Positions 8,333 through 15,904 of a stretch of 40,658 nt of DNA are shown here, piece after piece. Source of the stretch: an uncultured Alphaproteobacteria bacterium (GTDB lineage Bacteria > Pseudomonadota > Alphaproteobacteria > UBA8366 > JADFVY01); the NCBI GenBank assembly GCA_947259105.1, contig CAMYKU010000031.1, positions 38,157 through 78,814 of the forward strand. The letters are read 5' to 3'. Each line of letters starts with the position of its first letter. Position 1 is the first letter of the stretch. Made by a program: the position numbers and the translations under genes. The notes below the pieces were generated by a model that searched no databases, was not told where the DNA came from, and worked only from the letters and a program-made list of their open reading frames with translations.

Positions 8333-9979
8333 ATGGAGCAGGTTTCCTTTTCCCTGACTGACATCTTGGACGATGTCGCGCGGCAGGTCGGGTCGGTGGC
8401 CGGCGGGCGCCGTGCCGGAAACCTTTTCGCGGTCGCCAAAGGAGTTCCTGACAACCTGACCGGCGACCCAGCGAGCCTTGGCCGGGTCCTGGCCGATCTC
8501 ATCGAGACAGCGTTTGAATGCGCGGGCACCGGCAAAGTCGCTGTCGGCGTCGACGTTGTTGGCGACGGCACCGACCCGGCCGAGCATTCGGTCGCCCTGC
8601 GTTTCACCGTGCGCTGGGGCGATGCCGGCCTGACCCGAAAGCAGGCCGCCAGTTTTCTCTCGGGGTTCTCTTCGGCCAGTCAATCGAAGCAGGAGAACCC
8701 CGATGCGGATGGATCCCCGGGCGCCGGTGATCTGGCCGACCGTATCCGGGGCAGGATCGCGGTCGCAAGTGAGACGGGGAAGGGCTTCACGGTTTCCCTC
8801 ACCGCTGAACTTGGCACGGAACCGGATACCGCCGGTGACTCCGAAAGGCCGGCCGGCTTCGCCGCGGCGCACGATCCGAGGCCCGAGATCAGTCTGCTGC
8901 CAGGGCTGGAGAGACTCCGGGGCGCGCGTATACTGCTGGTCGAGGACCACCCGATAAACCAAACCCTCACCCGGGATATCCTGGTGCAGGTCGGATGCAA
9001 CGTCGACGTGGCGGAGGATGGCCAGCAAGCGGTGAGCGCCGTCCGGGACCGTCCGGAGCCGTATGACGCCGTAATCATGGACGTTCAGATGCCGGTCATG
9101 GATGGCTTCGAGGCGACTCGCGTTATTCGTGACGAGTTGTCGAAGACCGACCTGCCAATTATCGCGATGACGGCATACGTACTCGGTGACGAGCGGAAGT
9201 GCTGTCTCGCCGCGGGGATGAACGATTATGTTGCCAAACCGATCCACATTCCCGACCTCTATGCAACCCTCATTCGCTGGATCGAGCCGGGCGAACGGAC
9301 TCCCGGGCAAGCCGGGGAGCCCGCAATGGCCGCAGAACGCGACCACACGAAGTCACACGGTACGGATGTCTACCTGCCCGACCGTATTGCGGGCGTCGAT
9401 CTCGACACCGGCCTTGCGCGGGCGATGGGTAACCGCGGGCTTTACGCCGGACTGCTCACCCAGTTTGCGAAGACCAACGAGGAGCTTGGCAAGGATCTCG
9501 GCGGTGCGATCGCCGACGGCGATCTGGACACGGCACGGTTTCTCGTTCACGGTCTAGGGTCAACGGCCGGCAACATGGGCGCTGACGAGCTTTATTTGGA
9601 TGCAAGCGAACTCGAGAAGGCGATCGTGGCGCGGAGCGACGATATCGATCGCCTGTTCGATGCGTTTCTGGGCAGACTGGACGGAGTACTGAATGCGATC
9701 CGGCAATCGGGAACTTCGCCGCGGAGCCAACTGCACGCGTTGGGACGCGGAAATACCCCCATCGATCTACAGGAGGCATCGGCTCTGGCAACACGGTTCA
9801 TGGCGATGCTGGACGACCAGGATATGGAGGTGCACGACCACCTGGACAAATTGCTCGAAATCTTTGGCGGACACGGGCAGGATGAGCAGTTGAAACGCCT
9901 GGAGGAAAGTTTGGAGGCGCTGGAGTTTCCGGAGGCCAGGGAAATTCTGGCAGGTATCTGCAAGGAAATTCTGGCGTGA
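8333..9979 (+). CDS. Truncated hybrid kinase: degenerate HATPase, receiver and HPt domains
   Basis: The 548-residue product has three parts. Residues 1-165 resemble the ATPase part of hybrid kinases (GDPASLGRVLADLIETAF, then GRIAVASETGKGFTVSLTA), but the N-box asparagine and the DTGIGI-type block are degraded, so ATP hydrolysis is unlikely. Residues 200-320 are a good receiver: VEDHP, phosphoacceptor D250 in IMDVQMPVMDG and lysine in YVAKPI. Residues 350-450 look like HPt, with candidate H406 in VHGLGSTAGNMG. There is no dimerisation domain. The codons just before the ATG still encode a kinase-like tail (FGIQAGQFDMEQVSFSL), after an in-frame stop at 8279-8281, and no ribosome site precedes the ATG. 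It overlaps the diguanylate cyclase gene, suggesting a receiver/HPt adaptor for it. Confidence 0.75.
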   Translation: MEQVSFSLTDILDDVARQVGSVAGGRRAGNLFAVAKGVPDNLTGDPASLGRVLADLIETAFECAGTGKVAVGVDVVGDGTDPAEHSVALRFTVRWGDAGLTRKQAASFLSGFSSASQSKQENPDADGSPGAGDLADRIRGRIAVASETGKGFTVSLTAELGTEPDTAGDSERPAGFAAAHDPRPEISLLPGLERLRGARILLVEDHPINQTLTRDILVQVGCNVDVAEDGQQAVSAVRDRPEPYDAVIMDVQMPVMDGFEATRVIRDELSKTDLPIIAMTAYVLGDERKCCLAAGMNDYVAKPIHIPDLYATLIRWIEPGERTPGQAGEPAMAAERDHTKSHGTDVYLPDRIAGVDLDTGLARAMGNRGLYAGLLTQFAKTNEELGKDLGGAIADGDLDTARFLVHGLGSTAGNMGADELYLDASELEKAIVARSDDIDRLFDAFLGRLDGVLNAIRQSGTSPRSQLHALGRGNTPIDLQEASALATRFMAMLDDQDMEVHDHLDKLLEIFGGHGQDEQLKRLEESLEALEFPEAREILAGICKEILA

Positions 9980-10902
9980 ATGCACACCACGAGATAGACG
10001 CCTCGCAGGAACGGTCGCGCGTTCTGATCGTCGACGACATACCGGACAACATAAAGTCGTTGAACGCGATCCTGGAGGACGACTACAGCATTTCTTTCGC
10101 CACGTACTGGAAGAAGGCGCTGGAGATCGCCGGCCGAACGCTCCCCGACCTTATCCTCCTCGACATACTGATGCCCGACATGGACGGATACGAAATTTGC
10201 CGGCGGCTAAAGTTGGACCCGGCGACCCGCGATATCCCGGTTGTCTTCATAACGGCCCTCGACAGCGAGGCGGAGGAGGAAAAGGGGCTTTCTGCCGGCG
10301 CCGCGGACTACATCACCAAGCCCTTCCACCCCGCGATCGTCAAGCTCAGGGTGCGAAACCACCTGATGCTCAAACTGCAGAGGGACCGGCTCGCGGCCCT
10401 TACCATGACCGACGGGTTAACGGAGATTGCGAACCGAAGGCGCCTGGATATGCATCTCGACGCAGAGTGGCGCCGGTGCGCGCGCGCTCGAAGCCCGCTG
10501 TCGGTAATCATGGTGGACATCGACCGGTTCAAGGCGTTCAACGACAGCTACGGGCACGCGTCCGGCGACGAATGCCTGAAGAGAGTCGCCCAGGCTCTCG
10601 AGGCGGTGCCCAGTCGGCCCGGCGACCTGGTGGCCCGCAGCGGTGGAGAGGAATTCGTCTGCCTCCTGCCCGGCACAGATGCAGAGGGTGCTCGGCTGAT
10701 TGCAGAGCGGCTTTGTGCCGCCGTTTACGAACTGGCAATTCCCCATGCCGATGCCAGCGCCGACGGGCGCGTCACCGTCAGCGCGGGCGTCGGTACCGTG
10801 GAGCCGACCCGTGACGGCACGCCGGAATTCCTGCTCAAGCAGGCGGACGAACGGCTCTACGAGGCAAAAAGCGCCGGCCGCAACCGGGCCGTCGGCCCCT
10901 GA
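9976..10902 (+). CDS. Response regulator diguanylate cyclase (REC-GGDEF, PleD-like)
   Basis: The 308-residue protein has a receiver at residues 12-130 (IVDDIPDN, phosphoacceptor D63 in LLDILMPDMDG, lysine in YITKPF) and a GGDEF domain at about 145-305. The active-site motif is GGEEF at 223-227, and an RPGD I-site lies exactly five residues upstream, so feedback inhibition by cyclic-di-GMP is expected. DIDRFKAFNDSYGH provides metal and substrate binding. It makes c-di-GMP from two GTP when phosphorylated. The GTG start overlaps the TGA of the preceding gene (GTGA), so the two are translationally coupled and probably partners. Only one receiver is present, unlike PleD with two. Confidence 0.92.
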   Translation: MNAHHEIDASQERSRVLIVDDIPDNIKSLNAILEDDYSISFATYWKKALEIAGRTLPDLILLDILMPDMDGYEICRRLKLDPATRDIPVVFITALDSEAEEEKGLSAGAADYITKPFHPAIVKLRVRNHLMLKLQRDRLAALTMTDGLTEIANRRRLDMHLDAEWRRCARARSPLSVIMVDIDRFKAFNDSYGHASGDECLKRVAQALEAVPSRPGDLVARSGGEEFVCLLPGTDAEGARLIAERLCAAVYELAIPHADASADGRVTVSAGVGTVEPTRDGTPEFLLKQADERLYEAKSAGRNRAVGP

Positions 10903-11209
10903 GCCGCATAGCCCACCCTGTGCTTTCACACTGACGGCGTATGGCGCAAACGCAACGGTCAGCCGCGTCTCCGGCGGCGCCGGTTGTCGGCTGTTGTCGC
11001 GTTATGGGCATAACGTTCGGATCATGACGTCTTCCCGCATGCCGGGAGGTGGCCATCCGCCACTCTATCGATCTTCGTTGGTCGCTTCGAAATTGTTAAC
11101 CAATCGATGATACTAAGGTGCACGGGTAGATCCGAAAGTATACCTGGATCTGGCCGAAGCCGTGTTTGCGGGAAGATCGTTAGCCAAAAGGCGTTGCTCA
11201 GGACAGCTC
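10903..11209. other. Intergenic region, no gene seen
   Basis: About 307 bp separate the cyclase and the sensor kinase. I see no coding frame with family features and no clear terminator. The right part has an AT-rich patch (GAAATTGTTAACC near 11089-11101, then GATACTAAGG) that may hold the kinase promoter, but box spacing is not convincing. Confidence 0.4.
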
Positions 11210-13699
11210 ATGGCCAAACCGAAAGACCTGGACACCCCCGAATCCCCTCGGGTCCCGCCCGTTCCCGATGACGAGGCGGATCGCCTGGAAGCGCTGCGGG
11301 GTTACGAAATCCTCGATACGCCGCCGGAGGAGAATTTCGAGCGGATCACCCGAATCGCGAGCCGGATCCTGGAATCGCCGATGTGTCTGGTTTCTCTCGT
11401 CGACACCGACCGCCAGTGGTTCAAGTCGAAACACGGCCTTGAAGCGGATGAAACGCCACGGAACGTTGCCTTCTGTGCGCATGCGATCATGGAGGACGAG
11501 GTCATGGTCGTCCCCGATGCGACAAAGGATCCGCGGTTTCGAGACAACCCGCTGGTCCTGAGCGACCCCAAAGTCAGATTTTACGCCGGCGCGCCCCTCA
11601 AGAGCTGGTCCGGGCACAATATCGGAACGCTTTGCGTCATCGACCAGAAACCCAGGAAGGTGACGCCAGAGCAGCAAGAGATCCTGGAGGAGCTGGCGAA
11701 AATCGTCATTGACGAGATGGAGCTCAGATTATGGAGCAAGCGCGCGCTTGACGCCCTTCACGCGAAAGAACGTGCCGTAAATGAGCTGAATGCCGCAAAA
11801 CGAGCCCTTGAGGAGCATGTTGAAGAACGCAAACTTGCGGAAGCGGAGATCACCGACAAGGAAAACCGCACGCGGGCGATCCTGGATACGGTTCTGGACG
11901 GCATCATCACGATTGATGAATCGGGCGATATCGAAACGTTCAATCCGGTAGCATGCGTGATCTTCGGCTATCGCGCGGACGAGGTCATCGGTCAGAATGT
12001 TCGGATACTCATGCCCGAGCCCTACCGTAGCGGCCACGACGGGTATCTGCGAAGCTACATCAAGACGGGTGACGCCAAGGTCATCGGAAACGTTCGCGAG
12101 GTTGTCGGCCAGCGCAAGGACGGCACCACCTTTCCGATGGAACTTGCCGTCGCGCCCATGATGGTATCGGAGCGCATGATGTTCACCGGGGTCGCGCGCG
12201 ACATTACCGAGCGCAAGAAGATCGACAACATGAAGAACGAGTTCGTCTCGACGGTGAGTCACGAGCTCAGGACACCGCTGACCTCGATCAAGGGCGCGCT
12301 GGGACTGCTTCAGGGCGGCTTGACGGTAGCGCTGCCCGAAAAAGCCACGCGCATGATCGAAATCGCATATCAGAACAGTGACCGCTTGGTGCGGCTGATC
12401 AACGATATCCTCGATATCGAGAAGATCGAAGCCGGGATGATGAAGTACGAACTCGTGCCGGTATCCGTGGCTGACCTACTTGCCGAATCGATCGATGCCA
12501 ACACCGGAATTGCCGACGAGCACGGGGTTCGGCTCGTGCTGGACGACGACGTGTCCCACGCGACAGTCAGTTTGGACCACGACCGTATGATGCAGGTCCT
12601 CACCAATCTGCTGTCCAACGCGATCAAGTACTCGCCGAAGGCGGGCGAGGTTGTTGTTCTCGCCGTTGAGGAAGCCGACAGCATTCACGTGTCCGTAACC
12701 GACAAGGGTCCGGGCATTCCCGAAGAGTTTCGCGATTCGATATTCGCGAAGTTCGCCCAGGCCGATTCCTCCGACACCCGTGAAAGAGGGGGCACCGGGT
12801 TGGGACTCGCCATCAGTAAGGCGATCGTGGAGCAGCATGGCGGTAAGATCGGCTTCGAGACGCAAACCGGGCGGGGGACAGCGTTTCATTTCGATCTGCC
12901 CTTGCGAAAGGCACACACAGGTGCGCCCGCCGCGCTGGTCAAACCAGATGGGAAAGCGCGGTCGGGACCACGGATCCTGGTCTGCGAGGACGATCACGAT
13001 CTCGCCGAGTTGATCACGATGATGATCGAATCAGGCGATTTCGAATGCGATATCGCGCACACCGCGCAACAGGCCAAGTCGTTGCTGGCTGAACGCACAT
13101 ACGCCGCCATGACGCTCGATCTTGGTTTGCCCGACCAGAATGGGCTGGCCCTGATTCGGGACATCCGCGAGAACGACGCGACTCAGGAACTGCCAATCAT
13201 AATCGTTTCCGCGACTTCCGAAGGGGCGGCCGCGGAACTTCACGGCAACAGCCTCAACAGCGCGCTCGAAATCGCCGACTGGCTGCAAAAGCCGATCGAT
13301 GAGGATGTGATGCGCCTTGCTCTCAAACGCGCGCTGCGTAAGGAGATCGATCACCGGCCGCGGATTCTGCATGTCGAGGACGATCCGGATATCGTCAGTG
13401 TCGTCTCGGCCCTGGTTGGCGAAGTCGCTGAGGTAACGTCCGCGGCGACGCGCGAGGAGGCGAGGGGACTGATCCATGAACAGACTTTCGACCTGATCAT
13501 CCTTGATCTGCTGTTGCCCGATGGCTCGGGTGAGGATTTGCTCTGCGACCTGCACCGGTCCAGCAATTACAAGGTTCCTGTCATCGTCTTTTCGGCCAAG
13601 GAGCCGTCGGCGGACCTCGCATACCGGATCGAGGCGACACTGGTGAAGTCGCATGCCTCTAACGACGATCTGCTCGAGGTTGTGAGGGCGGCGCTCTGA
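11210..13699 (+). CDS. Hybrid sensor kinase: GAF, FixL-like PAS, HisKA, HATPase, two receivers
   Basis: The start at 11210 (MAKPKDLDTP) has AGGACAG upstream; the protein is 829 residues. A GAF domain spans about 35-170 (LVDTDRQWFKSKHGL). A coiled segment leads to a PAS domain at about 220-335. This PAS resembles FixL: NVRILMPEPYRSGHDGYL includes H276, and R296 lies 20 residues later, matching the haem-ligand His200 and Arg220 of Bradyrhizobium FixL by spacing. HisKA has H351 in VSHELRTPL. The ATPase shows an N-box (NLLSNAIKYS), DKGPGIP and GTGLGLAISKAIVEQHGG. Receivers follow with D637 and D766. It is therefore a cytoplasmic, intact kinase without membrane segments, probably sensing a diatomic gas or redox state and feeding the neighbouring receivers and HPt proteins. 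Confidence 0.9.
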   Translation: MAKPKDLDTPESPRVPPVPDDEADRLEALRGYEILDTPPEENFERITRIASRILESPMCLVSLVDTDRQWFKSKHGLEADETPRNVAFCAHAIMEDEVMVVPDATKDPRFRDNPLVLSDPKVRFYAGAPLKSWSGHNIGTLCVIDQKPRKVTPEQQEILEELAKIVIDEMELRLWSKRALDALHAKERAVNELNAAKRALEEHVEERKLAEAEITDKENRTRAILDTVLDGIITIDESGDIETFNPVACVIFGYRADEVIGQNVRILMPEPYRSGHDGYLRSYIKTGDAKVIGNVREVVGQRKDGTTFPMELAVAPMMVSERMMFTGVARDITERKKIDNMKNEFVSTVSHELRTPLTSIKGALGLLQGGLTVALPEKATRMIEIAYQNSDRLVRLINDILDIEKIEAGMMKYELVPVSVADLLAESIDANTGIADEHGVRLVLDDDVSHATVSLDHDRMMQVLTNLLSNAIKYSPKAGEVVVLAVEEADSIHVSVTDKGPGIPEEFRDSIFAKFAQADSSDTRERGGTGLGLAISKAIVEQHGGKIGFETQTGRGTAFHFDLPLRKAHTGAPAALVKPDGKARSGPRILVCEDDHDLAELITMMIESGDFECDIAHTAQQAKSLLAERTYAAMTLDLGLPDQNGLALIRDIRENDATQELPIIIVSATSEGAAAELHGNSLNSALEIADWLQKPIDEDVMRLALKRALRKEIDHRPRILHVEDDPDIVSVVSALVGEVAEVTSAATREEARGLIHEQTFDLIILDLLLPDGSGEDLLCDLHRSSNYKVPVIVFSAKEPSADLAYRIEATLVKSHASNDDLLEVVRAAL

Positions 13700-13761
13700 G
13701 GTGATCGCAGCAAATCGCGACCTCGGTTCGAATGACGGTACGGTCACACGATGGAGTCAAG

Positions 13762-14157
13762 ATGACTGATAGTGTACTCAATCGCATCCTTCATGTGGAC
13801 GACGAGCCGGATATCCGCGAGGTCGCCAGATTAGCCCTCGAAGAGCTCGGAGGCTTTACCATCGAGTCCTGCGCATCCGGCGCCCAGGCGCTGGAACAGG
13901 CCCCGACCTTCAGCCCGGACGTCATTCTGCTGGACGTCATGATGCCCGGCATGAGCGGGCCTGACGTGCTTAGGGCGCTGCACGCTCTTCCGGAAACTGC
14001 CGAAATCCCGGTGATTTTCATGACGGCCAAGGTCCAGGCCCAGGAAATCGAGGCGCTCACCGAACTCGGGGCGATCGGTGTGATTGAAAAGCCGTTCGAT
14101 CCGATGACGATGTCGGGCCAAATCAAGGAGATTTGGGATCGCCATGTTGTTCGGTAA
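13762..14157 (+). CDS. Single-domain response regulator (CheY-like)
   Basis: The 131-residue protein is one receiver: HVDDEPDI acidic pair, phosphoacceptor D58 in LLDVMMPGMSG, threonine in FMTAK and lysine in VIEKPFDP. There is no output domain, so it probably shuttles phosphate between the kinase and HPt proteins. The ATG at 13762 has GGAG 8 bp upstream; an earlier in-frame start at 13732 lacks one. The end overlaps the next gene by 14 bp, which points to co-translation with the HPt-receiver protein. Confidence 0.9.
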   Translation: MTDSVLNRILHVDDEPDIREVARLALEELGGFTIESCASGAQALEQAPTFSPDVILLDVMMPGMSGPDVLRALHALPETAEIPVIFMTAKVQAQEIEALTELGAIGVIEKPFDPMTMSGQIKEIWDRHVVR

Positions 14158-15844
14158 GTCGCAGTCCACCGCTGAAAAATTGAGGGCGCTTGGTGCGGCG
14201 TATGCTGCATCGTTGCCCGGCAAGCTGCAAGAGCTGGAAACACTGGCCCGGCCACTGTCAAGCGGAGGTCCGTTTGAGGAGGTTCAAGAATCTTTGGAGG
14301 CGGTCCGCATCGTGGCGCACAAGATTGCCGGGACCGCCGGAACATTCGGCTATCAATCACTCACCGATCATGCCCGGGCCATCGAAAAAAGCCTGAAGCT
14401 CGCCATCGAGGCCGAGCAGCCCTTGACCGCCGAACAGACGGCCGCGATCGGCCTCCAGATCGACGCGCTGAAAAATCTGAGCGCTGCGAAGCCGGCCCGT
14501 GGAGCGCATGCGGACGCGCTCTACGAGGACACTGTGGCGAAGGCGCAGCCGACCGGGTCCGTCGTTCTGCTGGCCCCGTCGGGAGGTGCAACCGAATTGC
14601 TCGTCCGACAGATCGAAGATGCTGGCTACGGCGTAAATTGGATCTCCGGACATGCGGACGAGGTTGACGGTGTTGTTGCGGGGCGCGCGCGGGCAATCCT
14701 GGTACACGCCGCCTTGGCCGATGGATTCAAGATATGTCGAGCGTTGAACGAGGTTTTCCGCAAGGAGTTTCGTACCAGTGTCCCGATCATCTTCCTGTCC
14801 GATGACGGCGATTTTCGGGCGCGCTTGCGAGCCGTTCGTTCTGGCGCGACAGCCTTCGTCGGCGCGCCGCCGCAGGCCTCCGCGGTCGTCCGGAAAATAG
14901 AAGAATTGTCGGCTTCGATGGTGTTTGCACCGTACCGGATCTTGATCGTCGAGGATGACGATATGCTTGCGCTCCAATGCGCCAGCGCATTCGAAGGTCC
15001 CGGCTACGCGACCCGGATCGTAAAGGAACCGGACGAGTTGCTGGACCGGCTGCAGACCTTCGACACCGAGCTCATAGTGATGGACCTGTCTGTTGCGGGT
15101 ACGAGCGGACTGGACCTTGCCAAGGTCGTATGGCAGCACGACGAATTCCGGGATATAGCGATCCTGTTTCTGTCTCCCGGACCCGAGTTCAACATCGAAG
15201 TTCTCAAGATCGGTGTGCCGGATGAGTTCTTTGTCCCGCGGCCGATTGATATCGCTGCGCTTCGCAAGGCCGCCGTGCGCTATCTCGCCGATTTAAGGTC
15301 GGGCCGCCGGAGTTCCAATTTCATCGATCTGTTTCGACATCTGGATCGCGTTGCGGAAGCGACGACCTCGAAACAGACACCGCGCCGCAAGGGTGACGGC
15401 CGGGGTTCGGTTGCGCCCGGTCCGGACGCGACCCCGCAATGGCCACTGAAGGTCCTGGTGGTTGACGATGACAGGCACCTGGTCGACGCCATGGCGATCA
15501 ACCTCTCGGCGCACGGGATCGAGGTCCTGAAGGCGTATTCCGGCGAACACGGGTTCAGGGTCGCCTGGGAAGAGCATCCCGACGTCATCATTACCGATTA
15601 TGAGATGCCGGATGGATCGGGTGACTATCTCGTCGGGCGCCTGAACGCAGCTGATGAAACCCGCGAAATACCCGTCATAGTGCTTACGGCTCACACGCTT
15701 GACGGACGCAAGGACTATGCGCTGGAGAGGGAATTCGTGGGTCGGCTCGGTGCCGTTTCATATCTTGCCAAGCCGATCAGCCTCGACGCGCTTGTCGCCG
15801 AAGTCGGCCGCATTGTCCCGTTGCCGTCCACCGGTTCACCGTAA
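14144..15844 (+). CDS. HPt - pseudo-receiver - receiver - receiver protein, copy 1
   Basis: The 566-residue product starts with an HPt domain (residues 1-115; phosphorylatable H59 in AHKIAGTAGTFGY). Residues 138-255 have a receiver-like pattern but lack the acidic pair and conserved lysine, and H188 (AILVHAALADG) stands where the phosphoacceptor Asp would be. Residues 263-385 are a receiver with IVEDDD and D314 (VMDLSVAGTSG), though arginine (VPRPID) replaces the usual lysine. Residues 430-560 are a standard receiver with VVDDD, D485 (ITDYEMPDGSG), LTAH and LAKPIS. No output domain is present. It overlaps the CheY-like gene and is followed by a paralogue of identical length. It could distribute phosphate among several receivers. 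Confidence 0.88.
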   Translation: MLFGKSQSTAEKLRALGAAYAASLPGKLQELETLARPLSSGGPFEEVQESLEAVRIVAHKIAGTAGTFGYQSLTDHARAIEKSLKLAIEAEQPLTAEQTAAIGLQIDALKNLSAAKPARGAHADALYEDTVAKAQPTGSVVLLAPSGGATELLVRQIEDAGYGVNWISGHADEVDGVVAGRARAILVHAALADGFKICRALNEVFRKEFRTSVPIIFLSDDGDFRARLRAVRSGATAFVGAPPQASAVVRKIEELSASMVFAPYRILIVEDDDMLALQCASAFEGPGYATRIVKEPDELLDRLQTFDTELIVMDLSVAGTSGLDLAKVVWQHDEFRDIAILFLSPGPEFNIEVLKIGVPDEFFVPRPIDIAALRKAAVRYLADLRSGRRSSNFIDLFRHLDRVAEATTSKQTPRRKGDGRGSVAPGPDATPQWPLKVLVVDDDRHLVDAMAINLSAHGIEVLKAYSGEHGFRVAWEEHPDVIITDYEMPDGSGDYLVGRLNAADETREIPVIVLTAHTLDGRKDYALEREFVGRLGAVSYLAKPISLDALVAEVGRIVPLPSTGSP

Positions 15845-15846
15845 CG

Positions 15847-15858
15847 GCAGGGCCCTGC
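15847..15858. repeat. 12-bp perfect palindrome between tandem paralogues
   Basis: GCAGGGCCCTGC follows the stop of copy 1 by 2 bp. A related sequence (GCAGGGCCCCGCGCGC) follows the stop of copy 2 near 17610, showing that the flanks were duplicated with the genes. Confidence 0.5.
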
Positions 15859-15904
15859 GCGCTGCCAGGCCGCCCGGACCAGACTGCGGCAACAAGGGAT
15901 CGCT

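Noticed and set aside
8108..9346. Long open frame on the minus strand opposite the truncated hybrid kinase
   Set aside because: It has no domain features, and the opposite strand encodes a clear receiver and ATPase-like region; it reflects high GC.
11093..11116. Sigma-70 or CtrA-type promoter before the GAF-PAS kinase
   Set aside because: TTGTTAACC and GATACT are present but the spacing between possible boxes is wrong.
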